Source: Agromyces mariniharenae (GTDB lineage: Bacteria > Actinomycetota > Actinomycetes > Actinomycetales > Microbacteriaceae). Taken from it: a DNA stretch of 64,000 nucleotides. Under the pieces are notes generated by a model. The model saw only the letters and a list, made by a program, of their open reading frames with translations, was not told the origin of the DNA and ran no database searches. The translations under genes and the position numbers were made by a program. Below, piece after piece: positions 17,341-26,582 of this stretch. The DNA is taken from positions 976,891 to 1,040,890 of the forward strand of contig NZ_VSSB01000001.1 of NCBI RefSeq assembly GCF_008122505.1. Reading direction: 5' to 3'. Positions within the stretch are counted from its first letter, which is position 1. The number at the start of each line of letters is the position of its first letter.

Positions 17341-19487
17341 GTCGTCTCCACCCGCCAGACGCGCTGGGTGCCGGCCGTCGTCTCCACCTCACCCGCGGGC
17401 TCGACGCGGTAGTGCCCGCGCGCCCGCTGGATGACGCGGTCGGTCGCGAACACGCCCGACCCGCCCTGGTCGCCGCTCACGCGGAACGCGAGGTTCACGG
17501 CGTCGCCCCACAGGTCGTAGACGACGCGGGCCTGGCCGACGAGCCCGCTCGTCGCATGCCCCGAGTCGAGGCCGGCGCGAACGGACAGCTCGGTGCCGTT
17601 GCGGTCGTTCCACCGGTCGACCACCTCGGTGAGCGCGAGCGCGAACTCGAGGGCGCGGCGGGCGTGGTCGACCCGCGGCACCGCGAGCCCGCAGCTGGCC
17701 AGGTAGCCCTGCCGGGTCGTGCGCACGCGCTCGACGCCGACCCGCTCGGCCACCTCGTCGAAGTCGCGGAAGATGTCGTTCAGCAGGTGCAGCGCCGCGG
17801 TCGACGTGAGGTCGGCGCTCGCGTCCTCGAAGCCGACGAGGTCGACGAACACCACGGTGACGTCCTGGTGGTCGGCGGCGATGTCGCGGTCGCCGTTCCG
17901 GTAGCGCTCGGCCATCTCCTCGGGCATGAACGCGAGCATGAGCCGCTCGTTGTCGCGCTCCTTCTCGGCGATCACGGCCGACTTCGCCTCGAGGCTCCGG
18001 CTCATCTCGTTGAAGGCGGATGCCACGTCGGCGAGCTCGTCGCCGAAGCCCGATCGCACCTGCACGCCCTCCTCGCCGCGGGCGATCGCGAGCGCGCCGT
18101 CGCGCAGGTGCCGAAGTGGACGCACGATGAGCCGCGCGAGGACCACCGAGAGCAGGCTCACCACGATGACGATCGCCGCCGTCGAGAGGAACAGGCCGCG
18201 CGTGAAGTCGTCGACGGGCCGCAGCGCCTCGGCGCGGTCGACCTGCGCGATCACGACCCAGTCGAGCCCGCCGGCGCGCACCGGTGCATAGGCGGTGAGC
18301 TGCTCGCCGCCGAGGTAGCCCTCTGCGGGCATCACGCCCGCCTCGCCGCGCAGCGCCGCCCCGACGGCCGCGGTCGTCACGGGCTGCAGCATGATGGTGT
18401 CGCCGTTCACGGCGGCCAGCTCGGCGACCTCGGGCAGCGTACCCGCTGCGACCGCGCGCTGCACGTACACCTCGGGGTCGTCGGTGAGCTGCCGCGAGTT
18501 CGAGCGCATGAGCTTGTCGGGCCCGACGAGGTAGGTCTCGCCGCCGTCGCCGAGTCCCGTCGCCTCGTCCTCTTCGACCGCCATGACCTCGTTGATCGCC
18601 TCGATCGGCATCTCGACCGCGATCGCGCCGAGCACCTCGCCCTCGTCGGCGACCATCGCCACGGCCCACGCCGCCGGCACGCCGAGCGACGGCACGTACG
18701 GCGCGAAGTCGGTGAAGGCGACGTCGCCCGGCACGTTCCGGTTCATGGTGCGCCGGAACGCATCGGCCAGGTCGGAGAGCCGGTAGGGCCCCTCGACGAG
18801 GTCGGTGCCGAGGTCGACGCCCTTGAACGCGGTATAGACGACCCGGCCATCGCGATCGATCAGCAGCACGTCCTCGTAGTCCATGCGCTCGGTCATCTCG
18901 CGGAAGTAGGGGTGGGCCTCCCGATGCACCGCCGACCAGGTGCTGCCGTCGCCCGCATCGTCGACGGCGATCGCCTCCTCGAACGAGTCCACGGGCACGG
19001 TGTAGTGCGCGCGCAGGTACCGCTCCGCGGCGCTCGTCGGCAGGAACGTCGACACGTCGGCGACGCTCGTCTCCCCCATCGCTGCTGCGAGCTCCGGCCC
19101 GAAGCTGTCCCGGTACCAGTCGTCGACCAGGGTCTCGTCGTCAGCGCCCCCGGCCTGCTCGTCGAGCTCGTCGTAGGCGGCCGAGAACTCGCGAAGGGCC
19201 GCCTTCGTCCCTGCCTCCGACGCGGCCAGGGCCACGGCGGTGTCGATCGAGCCGAAGAGGTCGTCGATGCGGTCGGCGCGGGCATCGCGCACCTCGACGA
19301 GGCGGCTCGCCGCGGCATCCGTGAGCGAGGCGGCACCGTTCACGTAGCCGATGAGGCCGACGACGATGCTCACGAGGACCGTCGACGCGAGCAGCACGAT
19401 GAGCAGGATCGAGAAGATGCTGAAGCCCGCGAACCGCGCGGAGAGTCGACCGCCGTCCCTCGGCTTCGTCGTCGACGCGTGCGTCAC
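17337..19487 (-). CDS. Membrane class III adenylate/guanylate cyclase-like protein
   Basis: 716 residues. TM1 about 19-45; a large extracytoplasmic sensor region of about 370 residues, Cache-like (ERMDYEDVLLIDRDGRVVYTAFKGVDLGTDL); TM2 (LSTAAIVIVVSLLSVVLARLIV); HAMP; then a class III cyclase domain. In the cyclase the first metal Asp (VVFVDLVGF), the purine-selecting Asp (VYDLWGD) and the Asn/Arg pair (VNLAFR) are present. The second metal site, normally TIGDAY, reads TTRQGY (Gln codon at 17709-17711), and the purine Lys is Arg/Thr. The GTG at 19487 follows GGGGAGG; an upstream GTG at 19541 lacks a site. Coupled by ATGA to the channel gene. Confidence 0.85.
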   Translation of the reverse strand: MTHASTTKPRDGGRLSARFAGFSIFSILLIVLLASTVLVSIVVGLIGYVNGAASLTDAAASRLVEVRDARADRIDDLFGSIDTAVALAASEAGTKAALREFSAAYDELDEQAGGADDETLVDDWYRDSFGPELAAAMGETSVADVSTFLPTSAAERYLRAHYTVPVDSFEEAIAVDDAGDGSTWSAVHREAHPYFREMTERMDYEDVLLIDRDGRVVYTAFKGVDLGTDLVEGPYRLSDLADAFRRTMNRNVPGDVAFTDFAPYVPSLGVPAAWAVAMVADEGEVLGAIAVEMPIEAINEVMAVEEDEATGLGDGGETYLVGPDKLMRSNSRQLTDDPEVYVQRAVAAGTLPEVAELAAVNGDTIMLQPVTTAAVGAALRGEAGVMPAEGYLGGEQLTAYAPVRAGGLDWVVIAQVDRAEALRPVDDFTRGLFLSTAAIVIVVSLLSVVLARLIVRPLRHLRDGALAIARGEEGVQVRSGFGDELADVASAFNEMSRSLEAKSAVIAEKERDNERLMLAFMPEEMAERYRNGDRDIAADHQDVTVVFVDLVGFEDASADLTSTAALHLLNDIFRDFDEVAERVGVERVRTTRQGYLASCGLAVPRVDHARRALEFALALTEVVDRWNDRNGTELSVRAGLDSGHATSGLVGQARVVYDLWGDAVNLAFRVSGDQGGSGVFATDRVIQRARGHYRVEPAGEVETTAGTQRVWRVETT

Positions 19488-19670
19488 GGGCACCTCCCCG
19501 GTTTCCGGCGCGCTCGCGCTCGGGAACCGCCGGATGGCCACATCGTATTGTCCGAGGAAGCCTCAGGACCACAGGGTCAGCCCTGAACTGGGGGCACGGA
19601 CTCGGGCGGCCTCGCGCCCGGCGGAGGGCTCTGCCGAGGCGGGCCGGCCGGGTGTGCGGCCGCCGGGCGC

Positions 19671-21584
19671 TCACGCCTCGAGGACGGGGCGCTCCTCCTG
19701 CTGGCGGTAGAGCGACGCGTAGACGCCGTCGGCGAGCACGAGCTCGGCGTGCGTGCCGCGCTCGACGATGCGGCCCGCGACGACCACGAAGATCACGTCG
19801 GCGGCGACCACGGTCGAGAGGCGGTGCGCGATCGCGATGGTCGTGCGCCCGCGCGCGGCGTCGTCGAGGGCCTGCTGCACGACGCGCTCCGAGATGGTGT
19901 CGAGCGCGCTCGTCGCCTCGTCGAGCACGAGAACCGGCGGGTCCTTCAGCAGCACCCGGGCGATCGCGATGCGCTGCTTCTCGCCGCCCGACAGGCGGTA
20001 GCCGCGTTCGCCCACGACGGTGTCGTACCCATCGGGGAACGACATGATCGTCTCGTGGATGTTGGCCGCCCGGGCCGCGGCCACGAGCTCGTCGTCGGTC
20101 GCGTCGGGCCTCGCGTACCGCAGGTTGTCGCCGATCGACGCATGGAAGAGGTACGTCTCCTGGCTCACGATGCCGATGTGCGAGATGAGCGACTCCTGGC
20201 GCAGGTCGCGCACGTCGTCGCCGGCGAACCGCACCGAGCCGTCGGATGCCTCGTACAGCCGCGGCACCAGGTAGGACACCGTCGTCTTGCCGGCGCCCGA
20301 CGGTCCGACGAACGCCGCGTACTGGCCCGGCTCGATCGTGAAGCTCACGCCGTCGAGCGTGGGCGCGGAGTCGCCGTCGGCGTCGGGGTAGCGGAACGTG
20401 ACGTCGTCGAACTCGACGCGCCCGAGCGCTGATCCGTCGCGCACGTCGCGGGCTCCGGCGGCATCCGTGATCGAGGGCTGCAGGTCGAGGTACTCGAAGA
20501 TGCGCGCGAAGAGGGCGCCCGAGGTCTGCAGGTCGAGCGCCACGCGCATGAGCGCCATGAGCGGGAACAGCAGCCGGGCCTGCACCGTCGTGAACGCGAC
20601 GATCGTGCCGGCGGTGATGTCGGTCGAGCCGCCCTCGATGAGCCAGCCCGACACGAGGTAGACGATCGCGGGGATGGCCGACATGAAGATGCCGACCATG
20701 GCGAAGAACCACTGGCCGGTCATCTGCTGGCGCACCTGCAGGCTGATCTGGTTCGCGTTCTCGTCGGCGTACCGGTCGATCTCGCTGCGCTGGCGCGTGA
20801 AGCTCTTCGACAGCAGGATGCCCGACACCGACAGGGTCTCCTGCGTGATCGCGGTCATCTCCGACAGCGACTCCTGCGTCTTCGCCGCGATGCGGGCGCG
20901 TACCTGGCCCACGCGGCGCTGCGCGATGACCATCACGGGCAGCAGGATGAGCGCGATGATCGTGAGCTGCCAGTTCAGGATGAGCATGGCCACGAACGCC
21001 GAGATGACCGTGACGGTGTTGCCGAGCACGCTCGAGACGGTGTTGGTGAGCACGGATGCCACGCCGCCCACGTCGTTCTGCAGGCGCGACTGGATGATTC
21101 CCGTCTTCGTGCGCGTGAAGAAGCTGAGCTCCATGCCCTGCAGGTGGGTGAACATGCGCACGCGGAGCGCGCCCATGACCTTGTTGCCCACGTTCGCGGT
21201 GAGCCAGGTCTGCCAGACGCCGAGCAGCGACGAGACGATGAAGACCGCCATCATGGCGATCACGATCCCGGCGAGCACGGGCAGGTTCGGCGGCAGCAGC
21301 TCGCCGTCGGCGCCGACGGGGAACAGCCCGTCGTCGAACGCCCGCTCGGTCAGCAGGGGCGGGATGACGCTGAGCGCCGCCCCGACCAGGACGAGGATCA
21401 CGGTGACGGTGAGGGCCGCCTTGTGCGGCGCGAACAGCTCCGAGATGCGACGCAGGAGGTGCGGGATCTTGGGCGCGTCGGCGTTCTCCGCGCGCTGCGC
21501 GTTCTCGTCGGCTCCGCTGATGCGCGTGCGCGGCTTGCCCATCCTGCCGGACTGTCCGCCCGGCGCGCTGGCGTGCATGGTCAC
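19671..21584 (-). CDS. ABC exporter half-transporter (multidrug/lipid type)
   Basis: Fused six-helix transmembrane domain and ATPase, about 637 residues, in the MsbA/BmrA-like group. Walker A GPSGAGKTT, Q-loop SQETYLFHASI, signature LSGGEKQRIAIAR, Walker B VLVLDEATSALD, H-loop IAIAHRLSTV are all intact. The N-terminal 50 residues are hydrophilic. The GTG at 21584 sits 7 nt after TAGGCT (minus strand 21592-21597), a leaderless arrangement; ATGs at 21578 and 21542 are alternatives. No partner half-transporter is adjacent, so probably a homodimer. Substrate unknown. Confidence 0.9.
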   Translation of the reverse strand: MTMHASAPGGQSGRMGKPRTRISGADENAQRAENADAPKIPHLLRRISELFAPHKAALTVTVILVLVGAALSVIPPLLTERAFDDGLFPVGADGELLPPNLPVLAGIVIAMMAVFIVSSLLGVWQTWLTANVGNKVMGALRVRMFTHLQGMELSFFTRTKTGIIQSRLQNDVGGVASVLTNTVSSVLGNTVTVISAFVAMLILNWQLTIIALILLPVMVIAQRRVGQVRARIAAKTQESLSEMTAITQETLSVSGILLSKSFTRQRSEIDRYADENANQISLQVRQQMTGQWFFAMVGIFMSAIPAIVYLVSGWLIEGGSTDITAGTIVAFTTVQARLLFPLMALMRVALDLQTSGALFARIFEYLDLQPSITDAAGARDVRDGSALGRVEFDDVTFRYPDADGDSAPTLDGVSFTIEPGQYAAFVGPSGAGKTTVSYLVPRLYEASDGSVRFAGDDVRDLRQESLISHIGIVSQETYLFHASIGDNLRYARPDATDDELVAAARAANIHETIMSFPDGYDTVVGERGYRLSGGEKQRIAIARVLLKDPPVLVLDEATSALDTISERVVQQALDDAARGRTTIAIAHRLSTVVAADVIFVVVAGRIVERGTHAELVLADGVYASLYRQQEERPVLEA

Positions 21585-21714
21585 GCGCTCAAGCCTAAGC
21601 GCGGGGTGCGACGGGCCGGCCGGATGCCTCGCCCCGAACGGGGGACGTTCGCGGAGGGCGTGACGACCACTAGTTTGAGCATTGTTCGGCTTCCAACCCG
21701 AGGGAGTTCCGCCC

Positions 21715-22677
21715 ATGCGTCGATCCAGTGTGCCCCACGCCCGTCATCGTGACGGATGGCGGCCCGAGCTGCTTCGGAGGGTGTCGGCGGCGGCCGTCGC
21801 CGTCGTGCTGGCGGGCGGACTCGCGGGGCTCGCGGCGGGTCCCGCATCCGCCGAGGAGAATCCCGTCAGCGAGCCTGCGGTCGTGGCACCCGACATCGGG
21901 GTCACGGTGACGCCGCTCAGCTGCAGCACCGACCGGGACGGCATCACGTTCGTGACGTTCACGGGCCTCATCCCCGGTAACCCGTACCTGTTCGACGTCG
22001 AAGGCCCCGACTTCACCGTCAGCGGACCCTTCGACGCCGAGAGCGACATCGAGGAGCGCGAGTTCGTCGGCATGCCGCCCGGCAACTACTACGTCTACAT
22101 CCAGGAGAGCATTCCGCCGGATGAGACGACGGTCCCCCAATTCGACTGGATCGCCTTCGCGGTCGAGCCGTGCCAGCCGGCCGTCGAGGTCGCGCTCACG
22201 CAGTGCACCGCCGCCGGCGGGACCGGTGCCGCGGACGTGTCGCTGTCGCGACTCGTCACCGGCGTCGAGTACACGGTATGGCTCACCGACGCCGGCGACT
22301 CCGGCGGCACGCCCTACGGCGACCCGCAGGTCGTGACGGGCGACGAGTTCGCGGAGGCGAGCGCCTCGTTCGCGTCGTTGCCGGGCGGGCGCAGCTACAC
22401 CGTGTGGGTCGAGGGCTCGTGGACCGCAGAGCCCTACGAGGAGCCGCCCTTCGTCGGCGGCGGCGACTTCGTGCCGCTGACGACGGTCGACCTGACGACG
22501 AGCGCGGACTTCTCGCTCGCCCCCTGCCCGGCGGCGCCCGTGACCCCTGCCGCGGCGGCGACGCTGCCGGCGACGGGTCCTGACGGGATCGGCGGGCTCA
22601 TCGCGGGCTCGATCCTGCTGCTCGGCCTCGGGGGGACGCTCCTCGTCGCGAACCGACGGCGTGCGCACCGCGGCTGA
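21715..22677 (+). CDS. LPXTG-anchored surface protein
   Basis: 320 residues, no family recognised. Signal peptide over about 1-44 (LLRRVSAAAVAVVLAGGLAGLAAGPASAEE). Two beta-rich repeats of about 100 residues, each with Cys residues and fibronectin-like patterns (GLIPGNPYLFDVEGP... and RLVTGVEYTVWLTDAGD...). C-terminal sorting signal LPATG at 284-288, hydrophobic stretch, and RRRAHRG tail: a sortase substrate. ATG 21715 with GAGGGAG upstream. No sortase gene is nearby, so a housekeeping sortase must act on it. Probably an adhesin or structural wall protein. Confidence 0.85.
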   Translation: MRRSSVPHARHRDGWRPELLRRVSAAAVAVVLAGGLAGLAAGPASAEENPVSEPAVVAPDIGVTVTPLSCSTDRDGITFVTFTGLIPGNPYLFDVEGPDFTVSGPFDAESDIEEREFVGMPPGNYYVYIQESIPPDETTVPQFDWIAFAVEPCQPAVEVALTQCTAAGGTGAADVSLSRLVTGVEYTVWLTDAGDSGGTPYGDPQVVTGDEFAEASASFASLPGGRSYTVWVEGSWTAEPYEEPPFVGGGDFVPLTTVDLTTSADFSLAPCPAAPVTPAAAATLPATGPDGIGGLIAGSILLLGLGGTLLVANRRRAHRG

Positions 22678-22713
22678 CCCACCGGCGCGGGAGCGTGCCG
22701 CCCACGGCGAAGG

Positions 22714-24405
22714 TCAGGGCGGGGTGGCGTCCCGAGCCTCCGCTTCGGCGTCACGGGACGACGGGACGGTGACCGAGGCCACGTCCTCGAGTCGCGGGTG
22801 GAACTCGTCGCCGTGGTCGACGATGCCGCTCCGCCACGTGATCGTGAGCCCATCGTCGGCGTCTTCGAGCAGGGCGATGTTGTTGTCGAACCACGGGCCC
22901 TCCACGGTGTGCCAGCGGAACGGCGGATCGGGCACCTTCGCCGAGCGCGCCGCGGCCGCGCCGACCGGGGTGGCCACGCCATAGGACATGACGACGGCGA
23001 ACCATCGCAGGAACCGCGGCAGCGGATTCCGCACCGGCGAGCAGACCGCCTGCACGATGCGGGCTCCGGTCGTGCGCTCCACCTCAGCCACGTACGAGTA
23101 GTGCACATCACCCGACAGGAACGTCACGGTCTGCGGCGATGGCCCGCGCTCGCCGTCGGCCACCTCCGTCGCGATGCGGGCCACTGCCTGGAAGCTGTTC
23201 TGGAAGGCCGCCCAATGCTCGAGGTCCACGGCCTGGCGCAGGCGTTCGCCGATCCAGGCGGCGGGCTTCCGCCACGCACCCTGGGCGATGGCCTCATCCC
23301 ACGCCTCGACATGGTGCAGCCCCAGTGGCAGCAGGAAGGGCAGGGAGCTGGCCACGAGGACATGACGGAAGCCCCCGCGCATCTGCTCGTCGAACCAGCC
23401 GAGTTCCTGGGCGTCGAGCAGTCCGCGATCGGAAGGCGTGAGATCCCTGGCCACCCGGGAGTCGACGACGATGAGCCGTACGTCATCGAAGTCCCGGCAG
23501 TAGCTCCAGCGGTAGTCGTCGGGATGCGTGTCGCACCGCTCGGCGAACGCATCGAGCGCGTCCGTGAGGTCGAGTTCCCGATCGGCGTCCCGTCCGATCA
23601 GGCGGCGCCACAGCTCGTCCTCCGCGCGCGCTCGCGGCGACAGGTTGCCCAGGTGCTGATGCACCCAGTACGACGCCAGTCCGGCGATGATGCGCCCCCG
23701 CCACCACGAGGTGCCCTCCATCCTGTGCTTCCAGTCCAGCGACGCGTTCCAGTCGTCGCGGATGTCGTGGTCGTCGAAGATCATCGCGCTGGGCACCGTC
23801 GACAGGAGCCATCGATTGGCGCCATCCGACCACGCGAGTTGATAGAGGTGCGCGTACTCCTCGTAGTCCTTGAGCTCCTTTCCCGGTTCCTCGTGGATGT
23901 CGCGCCGGCTCCGGATGAAGTCCTGCATCTCCTTCGAGGTGGAGTCCGCGTAGACCTGGTCGCCGAGGAACAGGAGGAGGTCGGGGCGGTCCGCACTGCC
24001 CCCGGCGATCGCGAGCGCGAACGCACGCAGCGCGTCCACGCCGTGCGTGCGGTTCCCGCGCCGATCGTGCGGGACGCTCGTGCGGCACGATCCGAAGGCC
24101 ATCCGCAGGGGACGCCCGGGCGTGCGCGTCGCAACCACGGGGGCCGGGTACGCGGAATCCTCCTCGGGCCAGACACGTCGTCCGTCGATGGTCACGACGT
24201 ACGGCCGCGTCGTGCCCGGCTGCAGGCCGTCGACCTCGACGAGGGCGTAGTGGTGGCCGTGCACGGCGAACGTCCGAGCGTGCCACGACCGCCCGTCTGC
24301 GTGGACGCTCACGCGGCAGTCGGCTCGCGTCTCCACCCAGATGCTGGCGGAGGTCTCGTCGACGTAGCGCAGCATCGGTCCGAGGAGCAGTGGCGAGGAC
24401 GCCAT
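22714..24405 (-). CDS. PhoD-like metallophosphatase
   Basis: 563 residues. N-terminal beta domain (1-95) then a PhoD-type metallophosphatase with AFGSCRTS (103-110), LGDQVYAD (147-154), DDHDIRDDW (211-219) and SGDVHYSYV in the C-terminal third. No signal peptide, unlike classical secreted PhoD, so the product is likely cytoplasmic; members of this branch act on diverse phosphoesters. ATG 24405 sits 7 nt after TAGAAC (minus strand 24413-24418), probably leaderless. Stands alone. Confidence 0.85.
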   Translation of the reverse strand: MASSPLLLGPMLRYVDETSASIWVETRADCRVSVHADGRSWHARTFAVHGHHYALVEVDGLQPGTTRPYVVTIDGRRVWPEEDSAYPAPVVATRTPGRPLRMAFGSCRTSVPHDRRGNRTHGVDALRAFALAIAGGSADRPDLLLFLGDQVYADSTSKEMQDFIRSRRDIHEEPGKELKDYEEYAHLYQLAWSDGANRWLLSTVPSAMIFDDHDIRDDWNASLDWKHRMEGTSWWRGRIIAGLASYWVHQHLGNLSPRARAEDELWRRLIGRDADRELDLTDALDAFAERCDTHPDDYRWSYCRDFDDVRLIVVDSRVARDLTPSDRGLLDAQELGWFDEQMRGGFRHVLVASSLPFLLPLGLHHVEAWDEAIAQGAWRKPAAWIGERLRQAVDLEHWAAFQNSFQAVARIATEVADGERGPSPQTVTFLSGDVHYSYVAEVERTTGARIVQAVCSPVRNPLPRFLRWFAVVMSYGVATPVGAAAARSAKVPDPPFRWHTVEGPWFDNNIALLEDADDGLTITWRSGIVDHGDEFHPRLEDVASVTVPSSRDAEAEARDATPP

Positions 24406-24453
24406 GCATCCCGTTCTATCGCGTCGGGTCGATCATGGCCACGGGTTGCATGG

Positions 24454-24487
24454 CGGATGCCGCGTGCCCTCCAGCACGCGGCATCCG
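24454..24487 (-). terminator. Terminator-like hairpin after sugar ABC operon
   Basis: Perfect 14-bp stem CGGATGCCGCGTGC/GCACGCGGCATCCG with loop CCTCCA, 28 nt past the stop of the last permease gene. No T tract. The stem is built on the GGATGCCG motif. Confidence 0.65.
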
Positions 24488-24514
24488 TTCCCCCGCCCGT
24501 TCGAGCCGGTGCGG

Positions 24515-25507
24515 CTACCCCTTCGTCGACCCCGCCAGGAGGCCGCGCACGAAGTAGCGCTGCAGGCTGAAGAACACGATCAGCGGGATGACGATCGAGA
24601 TGAACGCCGAGGCCGTCAGGAGCTGCCAGTCCTGGCCTCTCGTGCCGACCAGCTCCGCCAATCGTTGGGTCAGTGGCGCGACGTCCTGCGTGCCGCCCGA
24701 GAAGATCAGGGCGACCAGCAGGTCGTTCCACACCCAGATGAACTGGAAGATCGCGAACGACGCGAGCGCCGGGGTGGCGAGCGGCAGCACGATGCGGAAG
24801 AAGATCTGGCCGTGCGTCGCTCCGTCGACCCGCGCCGCCTCGATCACGTCGGCCGGGATCTCCGCGATGAAGTTGTGGAGCAGGAAGATCGCGAGCGGAA
24901 GTGCGAACATCGCGTGCGCGAGCCACACCGGGGCGTAGTTCTGCTCGGGGATGATCGGGATCACGTCGTGCAGCCACGCCTGCAACGGTCGGAGCCAGGT
25001 CGAGAAGATCTGCAGCAGTGGCACGAGGGCCATCTGCAGCGGCACGATCTGGAGCGCGAACACGAAGATGAACAGCCAGTTCACCCACTTGAATCTGATC
25101 CAGGCGAAGGCATACGCCGCCATCGACGCGAAGACGAGCGGGATGATCGTGCCGAGCAGCGCGATCGCGATCGAGTTCACGATGTACGCGCCGAGCTGCG
25201 GCGACGACGATGACGTCGAGAACAGCACGCCCGCGTAGTTGTCGAGCGTGAGGCCGGGATTCGCGAAGTACGTCCACCACCCGGTCGTTCGGATGAGCTC
25301 CGCCGGCCGGAACGACGACAGGAACAGGCCGAATGTCGGGATCGTCCAGAGGATGGCGATGACGAGCGACGCGATCGTCGCCGTGCGCGACGTCAGGCGC
25401 TTCTTGACGCGAGCGGTCTTGGTCTCACCGTAGGTGGCCTCCTCGACCTGCTCGAGCGAACCGAGGTCCTTGCCGACGGGGAGGTCCGCCGGGGCGACGC
25501 TGCTCAT
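24515..25507 (-). CDS. Sugar ABC transporter permease (MalG/AglG type)
   Basis: 330 residues with six predicted membrane helices after a charged N-terminal 40. EAA loop: EIPADVIEAARVDGATHGQIFFRIVLPLATPALA, the ATPase contact of MalG-type permeases. ATG 25507 overlaps the stop of the upstream permease (ATGA). No ATPase gene is in the operon; as in many actinobacterial CUT1 importers a shared MsiK-like ATPase probably serves it. Likely imports an oligosaccharide. Confidence 0.92.
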   Translation of the reverse strand: MSSVAPADLPVGKDLGSLEQVEEATYGETKTARVKKRLTSRTATIASLVIAILWTIPTFGLFLSSFRPAELIRTTGWWTYFANPGLTLDNYAGVLFSTSSSSPQLGAYIVNSIAIALLGTIIPLVFASMAAYAFAWIRFKWVNWLFIFVFALQIVPLQMALVPLLQIFSTWLRPLQAWLHDVIPIIPEQNYAPVWLAHAMFALPLAIFLLHNFIAEIPADVIEAARVDGATHGQIFFRIVLPLATPALASFAIFQFIWVWNDLLVALIFSGGTQDVAPLTQRLAELVGTRGQDWQLLTASAFISIVIPLIVFFSLQRYFVRGLLAGSTKG

Positions 25508-26472
25508 CGGATCTCCCTCTGCTTGCGAAGCACGTTGACGTTGTAGATGACGATCGGCAGGACCAGCACGAACAGGATGAGCGCGAGCGCCGACCCTCGT
25601 CCGATCTCGCTGGCACGGAACGCCTGCGTGTACATCTCGTTCGCGATGACGCTGGTGTTGAAGTTTCCGGCGGTCATCGTGCGGACGATATCGAAGACCT
25701 TCAGGGTGGCGATGGAGATCGTCGTGACGACCACCACCAGGGCTCCTCGGATGCCCGGCACCGTGACGTTCATGAACCGCTGCCACGCATTCGTGCCGTC
25801 GAGCTGCGCCGCCTCGATCTGCTCGGTCGGCACGCCCTTGATCGCAGCGCTCAACAGGACCATGGCGAACCCGGTCTGGATCCAGATCATCACGACGATG
25901 AGGAGGAACGTGTTGATCGGGTCGGTCTGCAGCCACTGCACGGGTTCACCGCCGAAGGCGACGACGATGGCGTTGAGGAGGCCGATCTGCTCGCGATCGC
26001 CCGACCGGTACTCGTAGACGAAGCGCCAGATCACGCCCGCGCCCACGAAGGAGATCGCGATCGGCATGAACAGCACGACCTTGTAGTACTTCTCGCCGCG
26101 GGACCGGTCGATGAAGACGGCGTAGGCGAGGCCGATCGCCGTGGCGATGGTCGGCACGAACAGCACCCAGATGATCGTGTTGATGAGCGTGCGGATGGCG
26201 GCCGGCTGCGTGAACGTCCAGATGAAGTTGTCGAGGCTCCAGGCGCCGCTCGCGTCCTGGAACGCGAGGACGCTGGTGCGAATCGCCGGGTACACGAGTC
26301 CGATGGCGAGGAACAGCATCGCCGGGGCGAGGAAGCCCGCCAGCTGCCAGTAGTCGCGGCCCTTCTTCGGGGCCTTGTCGATGAAGAAGATGAGGAGGCC
26401 GACGACCGCCGCGAAGATCGCGAGGCCCATCACCACCTGCAGGAGCTTGCCGAGCAGATCGGCCGTGGTCAT
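25504..26472 (-). CDS. Sugar ABC transporter permease (MalF/AglF type)
   Basis: 322 residues, TMs beginning at 12, with the longer N-terminal two-helix extension (LAIFAAVVGLLIFFIDKAPKKGRDYW) seen in AglF-like proteins. EAA loop GVPTEQIEAAQLDGTNAWQRFMNVTVPGIRGALV. Partner of the downstream MalG-type permease, with which it overlaps by 4 nt. A strong hairpin (26508-26537) separates it from the binding-protein gene. Confidence 0.92.
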   Translation of the reverse strand: MTTADLLGKLLQVVMGLAIFAAVVGLLIFFIDKAPKKGRDYWQLAGFLAPAMLFLAIGLVYPAIRTSVLAFQDASGAWSLDNFIWTFTQPAAIRTLINTIIWVLFVPTIATAIGLAYAVFIDRSRGEKYYKVVLFMPIAISFVGAGVIWRFVYEYRSGDREQIGLLNAIVVAFGGEPVQWLQTDPINTFLLIVVMIWIQTGFAMVLLSAAIKGVPTEQIEAAQLDGTNAWQRFMNVTVPGIRGALVVVVTTISIATLKVFDIVRTMTAGNFNTSVIANEMYTQAFRASEIGRGSALALILFVLVLPIVIYNVNVLRKQREIR

Positions 26473-26507
26473 CGTGCCTCCCGGGTTCGTCGTTGAAGCT
26501 GGGGTGC

Positions 26508-26537
26508 CGAGGGGCGGGGTGTCGACCCCGCCCCTCG
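26508..26537 (-). terminator. Hairpin between binding-protein and permease genes
   Basis: Perfect 13-bp stem CGAGGGGCGGGGT/ACCCCGCCCCTCG with loop GTCG, in the 110-nt gap between binding protein and permease. Position suggests a leaky terminator or mRNA stabiliser that raises the binding-protein level. Confidence 0.6.
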
Positions 26538-26582
26538 ATCATGCCGCGCCTTCGGCTCTCGCCATGCGCGACGCGCGGACGG

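Noticed and set aside
19488..19541. Upstream GTG start of the cyclase gene
   Set aside because: No ribosome site and next to a probable -10 (TACGAT); the GTG at 19487 has GGGGAGG.
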